IMG/VR virus record: IMGVR_UViG_3300035701_000161 | Location: 1-33,393 of that record | DNA length: 33,393 nucleotides | Source: a virus | Strand: one strand, 5' to 3' | Shown here: piece by piece, positions 15,734-24,198 of the stretch | Layout: every line of letters starts with the position of its first letter | Position numbering within the stretch: position 1 is the stretch's first letter | Program-made: the position numbers and the translations under genes | Notes under the pieces: generated by a model | What the model saw: only the letters and a program-made list of their open reading frames with translations | What the model was told of the DNA's origin: nothing | Database searches by the model: none

Positions 15734-17754
15734 GGATTAGAATGCGATTCCTGTTGGGTCTCTTGGCGGCGGTGGCGGCCTGGGGCCAAAACACAGCGAA
15801 GTTTCCGGCCGCGGTGCCGACCTACAGCGACCTGGGCGTGGTCGCGAACCGCGCCGCGACGACGCTGTTGACGGGCGTGAGCGCGTCGGCGACTTCGCTG
15901 CCCGTGGCTTCGGGCACACAGTTCGGCGCGCCGGGCTTCGTCACGATCGACAACGAAGTCATCGCGATCTGCGCCAAGGCGGGAAACGCGCTGACGGTGG
16001 GGTACAAGGCCTGCCCGAACATCGACGGCCGCGGCTGGGACGCGAGTTCGGCCCTCTCGCACCTGGCCGGCCGACCCGTCCAGCAGAGAATTGTGGCCTG
16101 GACGCCGAACCAGTTGGCGGCGGAGGTAATCGCGATCGCCACCAAACTGCACAACGAAATGGTGAGTGTAACAGACTTCGGGGCGGACCCAACTGACGAT
16201 GAGGACGACACAGAGGCCTTTCAAGCGGCGCTGGACCTGGGCAACTACTACGCCGTGAATGTTCCCTGTACGGGAACCGGACGTTTTCTCATTACTGAGA
16301 CCCTCCGCGTGTCCGGCACTGGAGTCAAGGTCCTCGGACAGGGCCAAAGGTGCGCCTTCATCGAGTGGGCACCTGACGAGGCGGGCAAGCCGCTGTTTCT
16401 CATCCAGTCGCTCTATAGCAATCAGATCGGGCAGAACAAGATCTCCGGTCTATCAATTAGAGGTTCGGGTGACTTGGTCAAGCTCGGCATCAGCATGGTG
16501 GACGCGGCCGAGATAGAGGTCACGGATATCGCCCTGAGCGGAATCACCGACTCAACCAAAGGCTCAACGGGGATTCGGGTGGCTGGCAGGCAGAGCATCA
16601 ACATCCATGACGTGCTAGTGGACGCCGACAAGCCGATGGTGATTGGGGAAGATCCAAACACCCCCGGTTGGGGCGCAGACCACATGCACGTCTGGAACTG
16701 GTATTCGATCGCCAACGGCAATCCCCACTTGACGGTGGAAGACGGAACGGCCATCAGTAATATGACGTGGGACGGGTACCAAGCATGGGCCAAGGGCACC
16801 TACGGGGTATATTGGGTGACCCCCAACACCTACTACGCGTCCCTCATGATCGCGTTCCATAATGTGCGATTTGAACAGGTAGAGACCACTGCCGGATGGA
16901 TTGCGTACTTTGCGCCGAACAGTATACAGGACCTACTCATAGACGGGATGTACGGCGGGATCACCGGCGACCCGGTGCCGGGGCTAAGCAGCAACGGATA
17001 CTACTTCAGAAACATCACCAACGGTGTGATGATCCGGTCCTGTTACGCCGGATACCCAACCTTCGGGGGAAGTTATGTTGCGATCAACGCTGACGGATCC
17101 GCGGCGATGATGCTAATTGCTATGGCATGGACCCGCGAAGTCACGAAGACCCTCACGGGGTTCACGGGCCTTGAACTCAGCGCTGACGGTTCCATTATTT
17201 GGCATACGCCAACTGTCTCCATTGGGAACGACGAGGCCGGCATGAACCTGCACACGTACCACTTGAAAATTGGACACGACGTTGCCTCTTCCCACTTCAT
17301 GTCAATCCCGAACAACCATATATTGGCTGCCGTAAACGGTGCGGGAGACGAGACTGTCGGCATAGTGTCTCTGGGTACTGATGACGTCGTGACGATTGCC
17401 CCGACTGGAGCTCGCGTACGATTCGGTACACTTTCGACGGTTCAATTTGGCTACGACCAGTACGTCGCGCCAATCTCCGCATACAACTCCAAGACCGCCA
17501 GCCTGAACGCGTCGGCCCCTGCATCCGTGCCCGGATGTTCCGGCGACCTGGGGGTCTCGATCGATTCGGCCGTTGGAGACGTGGCCACCGTCGCGGCTCC
17601 GGTCGCTCTTCCCGCCGGGTTCAGTCTTTCGGTCTATGTCGGCGCGGCGAACTCCGCCTTCATTCGCTGGTGCCAACTCTCGGGAGAACCGGCAGATCCA
17701 GACGGCGCCGGCGGAGATTATCGCGTTACGGTTGTACGGCACCCAACGGAATGA
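15730..17754 (+). CDS. Tail spike with pectate-lyase-type beta-helix and secretion-like N-terminus
   Basis: 674 residues from ATG 15730, in ATGA overlap; GTG 15721 is an in-frame alternative. Residues 1-20 (MRIRMRFLLGLLAAVAAWGQ) look exactly like a Sec signal peptide: basic n-region, Leu/Ala core, A-W-G-Q end. Residues about 25-140 (SASATSLPVASGTQFGAPGF, IDNEVIAI, LTVGYKACPNIDGRGWDASS) form a short beta-domain common at the base of phage spikes. At about 150 VSVTDFGADPTDDEDDTEAF opens a pectate-lyase_3-like right-handed beta-helix, which continues with rung-like strands to about 520. The C-terminal about 90 residues are beta-rich (SGDLGVSIDSAVGDVATVAA). Probably binds or degrades a host polysaccharide. 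Catalytic residues cannot be identified by eye. Confidence 0.7.
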   Translation: MRIRMRFLLGLLAAVAAWGQNTAKFPAAVPTYSDLGVVANRAATTLLTGVSASATSLPVASGTQFGAPGFVTIDNEVIAICAKAGNALTVGYKACPNIDGRGWDASSALSHLAGRPVQQRIVAWTPNQLAAEVIAIATKLHNEMVSVTDFGADPTDDEDDTEAFQAALDLGNYYAVNVPCTGTGRFLITETLRVSGTGVKVLGQGQRCAFIEWAPDEAGKPLFLIQSLYSNQIGQNKISGLSIRGSGDLVKLGISMVDAAEIEVTDIALSGITDSTKGSTGIRVAGRQSINIHDVLVDADKPMVIGEDPNTPGWGADHMHVWNWYSIANGNPHLTVEDGTAISNMTWDGYQAWAKGTYGVYWVTPNTYYASLMIAFHNVRFEQVETTAGWIAYFAPNSIQDLLIDGMYGGITGDPVPGLSSNGYYFRNITNGVMIRSCYAGYPTFGGSYVAINADGSAAMMLIAMAWTREVTKTLTGFTGLELSADGSIIWHTPTVSIGNDEAGMNLHTYHLKIGHDVASSHFMSIPNNHILAAVNGAGDETVGIVSLGTDDVVTIAPTGARVRFGTLSTVQFGYDQYVAPISAYNSKTASLNASAPASVPGCSGDLGVSIDSAVGDVATVAAPVALPAGFSLSVYVGAANSAFIRWCQLSGEPADPDGAGGDYRVTVVRHPTE

Positions 17755-18554
17755 CCTTTTCAAATCTCCAGCAACGCTTGGCGGCCCGCCTCGGAGAAGG
17801 CCCTGGCGCTCTGGTGTACTACTCTGCGGCAAATCAAGGCGAGGCGTTGAATGAGATCCAACGCCTCTTCGTCCTTCTGACCTTATGCCTGGAGTCGATC
17901 CGGACCTTGATCCTGAGCCCAGGGAACCGCTTCTACCACATGCTCGAATGGCCCGACTGGCTGCTTCCCTTGCGCGTGAGTCTCTCCCAGGACACCACTG
18001 CAGGCCAGACCGCCCTCTATGACGCTGTGCTGTACGACACCGCCATGTACAACGAGGAAGCCTATCCCGGCCTGGTGGCATCCACGGCGCCCAAACTGCG
18101 CCCGGCGAGCCTTGCCGAACTGTCGGCGTTGAATGCGGCTTGGCTCTCGGCGACCGGCAATCCCGAGCGGTACGGCTTGCTTGGTTTGGATCTCCTCTTC
18201 CTCGACCGAGCGCCGATAGTGCCTGGCACAAAACTCCTCATCACCTACGCGCGATCGCCGGTCGCGATGTCCGGTGACAACGACGTCCCGGAGATCCCCG
18301 AAGGTGATCATCTGGCGCTGATCGACGGCGCCGAGGTCCTCCTGCGCCTGACCGAGGGTGGACAGGAGCTGGCTGACGCCATGCCGGCGTTCGACCGGTT
18401 TCTCGCGGCGGTGAAACTACGCGCAGACGATGTCCGCAAGAGAAGCGTGGCCCGCGGTTACGACCACTCGCCTCCCGAGTTGACTCTTCCTGAGTTTGCC
18501 GGCTTGCTTCGCAAGCGAAGTCCAAAGCGAATGGAGGGCCAGGATGCCGGTTGA
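17751..18554 (+). CDS. Head-tail adaptor-like protein (second of three)
   Basis: 267 residues from ATG 17751 (ATGA overlap with the spike). It carries LRPASLAELSALNAAWLSATG, then a short beta region (GTKLLITYARSP), then EIPEGDHLALIDGAEVLLRLTEGGQE and a C-terminal helix ending in KRMEGQDAG. This succession ('R-P-A-S-L-x-E-L-...-W', 'I-P-x-x-x-H-x-A-L-I-D-x-A', 'G-G-Q-E') is a recurrent signature of tail-connector proteins in podovirus-like genomes. The next gene shows the same architecture in shorter form, so the two are probably paralogues forming successive rings under the portal. It overlaps that gene by 11 nt. Confidence 0.55.
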   Translation: MTFSNLQQRLAARLGEGPGALVYYSAANQGEALNEIQRLFVLLTLCLESIRTLILSPGNRFYHMLEWPDWLLPLRVSLSQDTTAGQTALYDAVLYDTAMYNEEAYPGLVASTAPKLRPASLAELSALNAAWLSATGNPERYGLLGLDLLFLDRAPIVPGTKLLITYARSPVAMSGDNDVPEIPEGDHLALIDGAEVLLRLTEGGQELADAMPAFDRFLAAVKLRADDVRKRSVARGYDHSPPELTLPEFAGLLRKRSPKRMEGQDAG

Positions 18555-19164
18555 CCTCAGCAAGCGGATTCCGGTCTTGTGCGCGCGTCTGAACGCCGCC
18601 GGCACCGGCGACCTGGTCTTCTGGACCGAACCCGAACTCTACCAGCGCATGGCGGAGGCCTTGACGCGCCTGGCGCGGCGCGACCGGATCTTCTGGACCG
18701 TGGGCGAGACGATCGCCGTCGAGATCCCGCAAGCCGTGTATCTCCTGCCGAACAACGCAGGGATTGCGCTGGCGGCGCTCGATGCGGCTGAACTGCGGCC
18801 GGCCAGCGTGGGCGAACTCGAGGCCCGGGACTCGAACTGGGAGCAGACGGTTTGTGTTGAAGGCGAGATCCCCACGCACTGGATCGGGGACTATCTCGGG
18901 GCTGGATTCATAAGACTGTACCCCTCTCCGATCGCGACCGGGGAACTGTTGATCTTATCGGCCAAGTTGCCGGATGAACCAACAGCGGAGGCGCCGCAAG
19001 CGCGTATTCCGGCGCCTGTAGCCGACTACCTGGCGCTGGCGGCGCTCCAGGAGGCGCGCGACAAGGAAGGCGACGCCAGGATGCCGGAGGTCGCACAGGT
19101 TTGCGCGTCGATTGCCGCGCTCTACGAACAGACGTTCGCGGCGTACTGGGGGACACCGTCATGA
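18544..19164 (+). CDS. Head-tail adaptor-like protein (third, shorter paralogue)
   Basis: 206 residues; ATG 18544 with GGAGG at 18533-18537 decides the start. N-terminal helices (YQRMAEALTRLARRDRIFW) precede a beta region. LRPASVGELEARDSNWEQT parallels the LRPASLAELSA segment of the upstream gene, followed by the strand pair FIRLYPSPIATGELLILSAKLP and the C-terminal helix bundle DYLALAALQEARDKEGDARM. Shared order of elements with 17751-18554 supports paralogy. A role in sealing or extending the portal channel is inferred. It ends in an ATGA overlap with the peptidase gene. Confidence 0.55.
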   Translation: MPVDLSKRIPVLCARLNAAGTGDLVFWTEPELYQRMAEALTRLARRDRIFWTVGETIAVEIPQAVYLLPNNAGIALAALDAAELRPASVGELEARDSNWEQTVCVEGEIPTHWIGDYLGAGFIRLYPSPIATGELLILSAKLPDEPTAEAPQARIPAPVADYLALAALQEARDKEGDARMPEVAQVCASIAALYEQTFAAYWGTPS

Positions 19165-19481
19165 TTCGACTCAAAGCAGGGTCCACCGGGGCGCGGATCG
19201 CGGGTCTCCGGACGGAGGCGCTGGCTGGCATCATGGTCGCGGCTTCGGTTTACGCGGACCACGGGCAGCCCTTCGTGTGGACCGCGGGAGTGGATTCGAA
19301 GCACATGCCTGGGTCGCTGCACTACGTCGGGTTGGCGGTAGACATAGGACCGCCAGCCACCAACGTCAAAACCGTACTTCTGGCCGATCTGCGCCTGGCC
19401 CTGGGCGACGACTTCGACGTCGTCGAGGAAGGCGATCACGTTCACATCGAATTTCAACCGAAGCGTGGGATGAACCTCTAG
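19161..19481 (+). CDS. M15-type peptidoglycan peptidase (virion or lysis enzyme)
   Basis: 106 residues, ATGA overlap. The segment SKHMPGSLHYVGLAVDIGPP matches the zinc-binding signature S-x-H-x-x-G-x-A-x-D of the M15/Hedgehog-type peptidases (H54, D61), and EEGDHVHIEF near the end supplies the last ligand (H95) and the acidic partner (D92). The fold is compact and complete. Such enzymes cut peptide cross-links of the cell wall. Placement between adaptor and nozzle genes, not in a lysis block, suggests a tail-associated wall-opening enzyme used on entry; use as the endolysin is also possible because no other endolysin is present here. No signal peptide or binding domain is attached. Confidence 0.7.
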   Translation: MIRLKAGSTGARIAGLRTEALAGIMVAASVYADHGQPFVWTAGVDSKHMPGSLHYVGLAVDIGPPATNVKTVLLADLRLALGDDFDVVEEGDHVHIEFQPKRGMNL

Positions 19482-21974
19482 ATGCAGCTCCAGACCCAGA
19501 AGGTCCTCGCCGGCAGCCTGAATTTCGTTGCGCCGGGGGATCTTCTGACGGAACCGGATGCGCTGATCCTGGAGAACTGGCGGGCGGACCAGGTCGGGGC
19601 CCTGCGATCGCGCAACGGGCATGGCGCGGCCCTGTTCACGGGTCCGCGCCCCATCCGTTCGATCGCGACGGATGGAGGCAGCCGCCGGTATTTCGCCTCC
19701 GGGGGGAAAGTTTACCGCGGCACCAGCCCGATCGCGACCGGATTTGAGGACGCACCGATTGGGGTGGCCACCCTCAACGGTTGGTCCTGGGCCATGAATC
19801 GCGGCAATCAGGTCAAGGACGATGGGGGGAACACGTATGCGTGGACCCCGCCGCCGCCGGCGGCCGCCCCAACTCAGCAAGCGGGGTCCGGAAGCCTCAA
19901 CGGAGACGTCAGTTACTGGGTGACCTGGGACACGGAGGCGTTCCACGAATCCAACCCGTCGCCCGAGTTGGCCCTCACGGGTCTGGTCGACGATAGCGCC
20001 ACCATTACCCGGCCGACGACGCCGGCGGATCCGCAAGTCACGCACTGGAACCTCTACCGGCAGGATACCTACCTGCCTCAGCCCTACAAGGTCAATACCG
20101 AGCCCATTCCGATCGCGACGGAGATCTACGAAGATGACGGCGCCGCGCCGAATCACTCCTCGGCCGACCTGGCGGGACGGGGCGAAGCCCTGGCGTTCGA
20201 TCACGATCCGGCGCCGGCGGCGCGAGGTTGCGTGACCTACCTGAACCGGATTCTGGCGTGGAGCTCGGCCGCGCACCGGGCGAGGCTGTGGTGGAGCGCC
20301 ACGGATCACCCGTGGTATTTTCCCGGCTCCGACGACGAACAGGAGGGCAACTGGGTCGATGTCGGGCAAGACGGAGAGGACCTGCTGGCGGTGGTCGAGT
20401 ACCCGCGCATGGTCGTTCTGCTCAAGGACTCGAGCATCTACAGGTTAGTGGGGGATCCGGACGAAACCTGGGCCGAGATCGAGCGCACCAACGCCGAAGT
20501 CGGTTTGATGGGCGAGAAGGCCTGGGCGCGCGGGGCGGGCGGCTCGATGTACCTCCAAGGCAAGGAAGGCATTTACCGGTTCAACGGCGACACCGCCGTG
20601 AAGGTCTCGCCGAAAGTCGACCCGATTTTCAAGGGCGACACCGCCTGGCTGAACGGAAAGCCCGCGAGGCCCATAAATCCTGACCCGGCTGTGCGCGCCT
20701 TGGCCGTGATGGAGTACGTCAACGGGCGGCTCTATTTCAGTTACGCGGACGATCTCAGCAGCACGAACAACGCCACGCTCGTTTATGACGAGGCGGGTGA
20801 TCGCTGGTACTCGGACTCGCGCGCCTTCGAGGCGCTGCTCAACGAGGGTCAGGATGGACTGTTTCTCGGGGCCCGGGTTAGGAGTGTTTATCAGCTCGAG
20901 AGCGGCACGACCGACGACGCCACTGCGATCGCGCTCACCTACCAGAGCGGCTACTCGAACCAGGGCGCACTCGACAACGACAAGGTTTACGCTGATCTTG
21001 TCGTCGAGCACAACACGCGCGGCCGCACGTTCACCGTTTACGCTTATATCGACAACGGGGCGACGGTCCTGACGCTGGGAACCGTGACTTCCAGCTCTCG
21101 CACCGAGACTCCGCTGAGTTTGACTCCGGTGAGTTTCCATGACGATGAGGGGCTGCGGGGGCGAGACGTCTCGATACGTCTCTTCTCGGACGATGAAGGG
21201 GCCGGCCCCGCGGAAATCTACGGCATATTCCTGCACTACTACCTGTTGCCGCGGGAAGGACTGACCTGGGACAGCGGGAAGATCACCCTCGATGCGCACA
21301 AAGTGGCGCAACTTGATGGCCTGGCCTTCGACGTCGAAATCGCCGCGTCCGGATCTCTCGCCTGGAAACTGTGGACCGATCTGCCTGGCGAACAGTTCAC
21401 GATTCGCGAGCAAGGATCGGCCACCGAGGACGCAACCGGGACCCTGCGCCGCTTTACCTTTGACTTCGGGCGTATCCTCGAGGCGCGGTGGCTGCGGATA
21501 TTACTCACCTCGATGAGCCGTTTCTCTGTCCGAGGGGTGCTGGTCCACGCGCGCGCCATCGGGGTATGTCTTGACGGCGACGTCTACCGCACGGACCAGA
21601 TCGTCCTGCGCAACGGCCGCCTCAACCTGTGCAAGCAAGTCCGCGCGTACTGCGACAGCGATGCCGCGCTGGAGGCGAGTTTCTTCACGGACGTGCCGAG
21701 CGACCGGATGACGAGCCGCGCATCCGGTTCGATGGACACGAGCGCACAAACCTCGGGCGCCGTCTGGCGCATGTTGAGGCTACCTTCGACGACGCGCGCA
21801 CGCGCGGCGAAAATCGAACTTCGAGCCTCCGGAGTTGCCCGCATCTACGAGCTGCAGATCCGGGCCAAGGTCCTCGGGGAAGGCCCCAGCGCCTGGCAGT
21901 GGGTGGATGTTCCCGTTCCTCGTACCCCGCCCGGGTTCGAATGGATCCCGGTAACGCAGCAGGGGGCGCTTTGA
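19482..21974 (+). CDS. Large tail nozzle/hub protein (gp12/gp10-like candidate)
   Basis: 830 residues, ATG immediately after the peptidase stop. The opening (LENWRADQVGALRSRNGHG) and repeated short beta segments (SIATDGGSRRYFASGGKVYRG, DLLAVVEYPRMVVLLKDSSIY, SMYLQGKEGIYRFNGDTAVKV, MEYVNGRLYFSYADD, ATLVYDEAGDRWYSD) look like blades of a beta-propeller, as in T7 gp12 and P22 gp10 nozzle proteins. The second half has jelly-roll-like beta domains (VEHNTRGRTFTVYAYID, ARAAKIELRASGVARIYELQI). It should form the distal tube of a short tail. Length fits the T7 gp12 class (about 790 aa). It is coupled to the next gene by a TTGA overlap. Confidence 0.6.
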   Translation: MQLQTQKVLAGSLNFVAPGDLLTEPDALILENWRADQVGALRSRNGHGAALFTGPRPIRSIATDGGSRRYFASGGKVYRGTSPIATGFEDAPIGVATLNGWSWAMNRGNQVKDDGGNTYAWTPPPPAAAPTQQAGSGSLNGDVSYWVTWDTEAFHESNPSPELALTGLVDDSATITRPTTPADPQVTHWNLYRQDTYLPQPYKVNTEPIPIATEIYEDDGAAPNHSSADLAGRGEALAFDHDPAPAARGCVTYLNRILAWSSAAHRARLWWSATDHPWYFPGSDDEQEGNWVDVGQDGEDLLAVVEYPRMVVLLKDSSIYRLVGDPDETWAEIERTNAEVGLMGEKAWARGAGGSMYLQGKEGIYRFNGDTAVKVSPKVDPIFKGDTAWLNGKPARPINPDPAVRALAVMEYVNGRLYFSYADDLSSTNNATLVYDEAGDRWYSDSRAFEALLNEGQDGLFLGARVRSVYQLESGTTDDATAIALTYQSGYSNQGALDNDKVYADLVVEHNTRGRTFTVYAYIDNGATVLTLGTVTSSSRTETPLSLTPVSFHDDEGLRGRDVSIRLFSDDEGAGPAEIYGIFLHYYLLPREGLTWDSGKITLDAHKVAQLDGLAFDVEIAASGSLAWKLWTDLPGEQFTIREQGSATEDATGTLRRFTFDFGRILEARWLRILLTSMSRFSVRGVLVHARAIGVCLDGDVYRTDQIVLRNGRLNLCKQVRAYCDSDAALEASFFTDVPSDRMTSRASGSMDTSAQTSGAVWRMLRLPSTTRARAAKIELRASGVARIYELQIRAKVLGEGPSAWQWVDVPVPRTPPGFEWIPVTQQGAL

Positions 21975-23536
21975 TCAAGGACCTCTACCTCGAGCTGCCC
22001 GAGAATGCCGGCGACGACCTGGTCCGGTTGCTGAACGATCGGATGCGCCGCTTGGGAACGCGGTTGCAGCAATGCGGAACGGCGATCGAAGACGCGGGCA
22101 TGCTGATCAGTTGCACCCATCTAGAGCGGCAGCAGAATCGTCCCGCCAGCGCCTACACCGAGGACACACTGCTGTGGGAGACGGATCGCGGGCCGGTTTG
22201 GGCAGTCCAACTCGTCGGGCGCACGCACGTCTGGAAATATCTGACGGGTCTGGCGGAGTTGCCCTACGCCCAGCGCTTCACCGACCTGGGCGTCGATGAC
22301 GCCGGTTTCCCATTTCGCGCCAGCGACTGGAAGGTGAAATGGCGCTGGAGCGGAACGGCCTGGGTCTACATCGAGGGCGTTTACGAAAACACGTTTGCCA
22401 ACCGCCCCGGCGGTCTGGCCGTCGCCGATGCCGGACTTCTCTTCCGCGCCAGCGACTGGAAGGTGAAATGGCGCTGGAATGGAACCGACTGGGCGTATCG
22501 CGAGGGCGTCTACGAAAACACCCTGGCGAACCAACCGACAGCTCTCGGAGCAGCGGACGAGGGTTTTCTTTACCACCTCACGACAGGGACCGCCGAAGTC
22601 GAGTACTACCACACGTTGATGTGGAACGGAACGGGGTGGGAACCAGCCGAGAGAGAGCGCATGGGCGGCTTCTTCGAAGACTCGATGAAAGTGCCCACGG
22701 ACAAGGGCTGGAAACTGTGCGATGGGAGCGACACGAAGTACCTCGAGATCACGGAAGGCGAACTCGAGGAGATCGCGATCAGTTTGCCCGACATGACGAC
22801 CGGCGTCCAACGGGTGAGCGGTTCAAGTTACAGTGGCCAGGTGTCCAACATTGGGGACACCGGCATCGCAATCGCGTTGCCCGCCGTACACAACCTTGTA
22901 CCGTACAGTGAGGAATTCGACCAATGGTGGAAGGAAAACAAACCGGGCGAGAACCCCTTTCCGCCCATCAACGTTACACCAGACGATGCCCTGAACCCAG
23001 CCGCAACGGAGATGACGGCCGACAAAGTGGACTTTACGGTTTACCCGTCTCCGGCGCTTGCTCAGTATTACATCAGCCGGGGGTTTCGGGTCACGCGGGG
23101 AATGGCCGTGGTTTTTTCGGTGTGGTTGAAGACGCCCAACCCAACCGAAACGTTCAAGCTCCAGCTCTCCATTTTCGAGCCGGAGCCCGGAGGATACTGG
23201 AGCGCAAACTCGGTTTCCTCGGGCGAATTGACAATCACCGATACCTGGGCGCAGTACACCGTCTCGCTTGTAACGCCGCTGACCGGTCCCACGGATTACT
23301 ACTTCAAGGTGGCCATCGGCGGATGTCTTGAGCCGGCATATAACCTGCCCGCTTCCGGTGCGGTTCATGCCTGGGGCGCGCAGGTCAACGCTGGCAGTTC
23401 AATCGGTGATTACGTCAAGACCGGCCCGAAGGCCGAAGTGGGGAACTGGTTCCCGGATCCGGGCGATTCGGAAGGAACGGTCCCGGTGGGCGAGGAAAAG
23501 AAGACGCTGACGACCTTGCCGTACTTCAGGCAATAG
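21971..23536 (+). CDS. Receptor-binding fibre with tandem W-rich repeats and carbohydrate-binding-like C-terminus
   Basis: 521 residues from TTG 21971, forming a TTGA overlap with the nozzle stop; no better in-frame start preserves the conserved N-terminus (IKDLYLELPENAGDDLVRLL). After a coiled segment, residues about 110-230 contain tandem units with FRASDWKVKWRWxGTxW and GVYENTxANxP; two are near identical and a third is degenerate (LMWNGTGWEP). Next is a collar-like stretch (GWKLCDGSDTKYLEI, ISLPDMTTGVQRVSG), then a jelly-roll-like domain beginning HNLVPYSEEFDQWW and ending AVHAWGAQVNAGSSIGDYVKT, a common sugar-binding module at fibre tips. Likely a second receptor-binding protein besides the spike. 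Confidence 0.65.
   Translation: MIKDLYLELPENAGDDLVRLLNDRMRRLGTRLQQCGTAIEDAGMLISCTHLERQQNRPASAYTEDTLLWETDRGPVWAVQLVGRTHVWKYLTGLAELPYAQRFTDLGVDDAGFPFRASDWKVKWRWSGTAWVYIEGVYENTFANRPGGLAVADAGLLFRASDWKVKWRWNGTDWAYREGVYENTLANQPTALGAADEGFLYHLTTGTAEVEYYHTLMWNGTGWEPAERERMGGFFEDSMKVPTDKGWKLCDGSDTKYLEITEGELEEIAISLPDMTTGVQRVSGSSYSGQVSNIGDTGIAIALPAVHNLVPYSEEFDQWWKENKPGENPFPPINVTPDDALNPAATEMTADKVDFTVYPSPALAQYYISRGFRVTRGMAVVFSVWLKTPNPTETFKLQLSIFEPEPGGYWSANSVSSGELTITDTWAQYTVSLVTPLTGPTDYYFKVAIGGCLEPAYNLPASGAVHAWGAQVNAGSSIGDYVKTGPKAEVGNWFPDPGDSEGTVPVGEEKKTLTTLPYFRQ
22316..22478 (+). repeat. Tandem 129-bp (43-aa) repeats in the fibre gene
   Basis: 34 bases are identical at 22316-22349 and 22445-22478, offset 129 bp (43 codons), encoding the ASDWKVKWRW core of the W-rich repeat. 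A third, diverged unit follows at about 22560-22660. Confidence 0.8.
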
Positions 23537-23538
23537 AC

Positions 23539-24198
23539 ATGGCCTGCGCCTTACCGCTCAAAGTGGCGATTCCCCCGGCAGGAGCCGACGGGTTCCGTCT
23601 GGAGAGTCCATTTCCCGAGTACGCGCTGCCGCGCGTCTGGACGTGGATCGGGGCTTTTCGCGACCGCGTCGCCGATGACTACTCGCCGAAAACGCTCGAC
23701 GAGTTCATGGCGCAATGGGAAGAGCGAAGGTCAATCCGGCGAACCTGGGGCGTCTGGCGCCGTGACGATCTGGGCGGTCTGGTGATATTCGAGGCCTGGC
23801 AACCCGGCGTCGGCACTTCGCACGCGGTCTTCAAACGTAGTTTTTGGGGCCGGGCCACGACCAGGCGAGCCCTGATGCTGGTCTACCGCGAGATCTTTGA
23901 CAGCGGCGTCCGCAAGGTGTGCAGCTTCCCCTTTAAGGGCAATAATGCCATCATCGCGCTGGGGAAAAGTCTGGGGGCCAAGACCGAAGGCATTCTACGC
24001 GGCCAAACCCTGCGCCACGGGCAACCCGTGGACCTGGTTATATTGAGTCTGTTCAAGGAGGATTTCGATGCCGTTTATAGTCCCGTTTCTCCCGGCGCTG
24101 ATAGGGGCGGGGTCCTCGATGGCGAGCGGGGCGCTGTCCAACCGGGGGTCGAGCACCGCCCCGACGCTGAGCCCCGAGTTACAGCCATTACAGACTGA
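23539..24198 (+). CDS. GNAT-family acetyltransferase-like phage protein
   Basis: 219 residues, ATG two bases after the fibre stop. The core (about residues 70-176) has the GNAT order: GLVIFEAWQPG (strand), HAVFKRSFWGRATTRRALML (loop and helix that bind acetyl-CoA), VRKVCSFPFKGNNAIIALGK and LGAKTEGILRG, ending in PVDLVILSLFKEDF. 'N-x-x-x-I-x-x-x-x-x-L-G-A-x-x-E-G' is characteristic. The usual end of such proteins is near KEDF; the last 43 residues instead run through the start of the next gene in another frame and look unrelated to the family. Phage GNATs near tail genes are common, with target unknown. Over-extension at the 3' end suggests loss of an original stop. Confidence 0.65.
   Translation: MACALPLKVAIPPAGADGFRLESPFPEYALPRVWTWIGAFRDRVADDYSPKTLDEFMAQWEERRSIRRTWGVWRRDDLGGLVIFEAWQPGVGTSHAVFKRSFWGRATTRRALMLVYREIFDSGVRKVCSFPFKGNNAIIALGKSLGAKTEGILRGQTLRHGQPVDLVILSLFKEDFDAVYSPVSPGADRGGVLDGERGAVQPGVEHRPDAEPRVTAITD

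Noticed and set aside
19122-20369. 415-aa minus-strand open frame
   Set aside because: Shadow across three + strand genes (third adaptor, peptidase, nozzle); composition dominated by Arg/Gly/Val without motifs.
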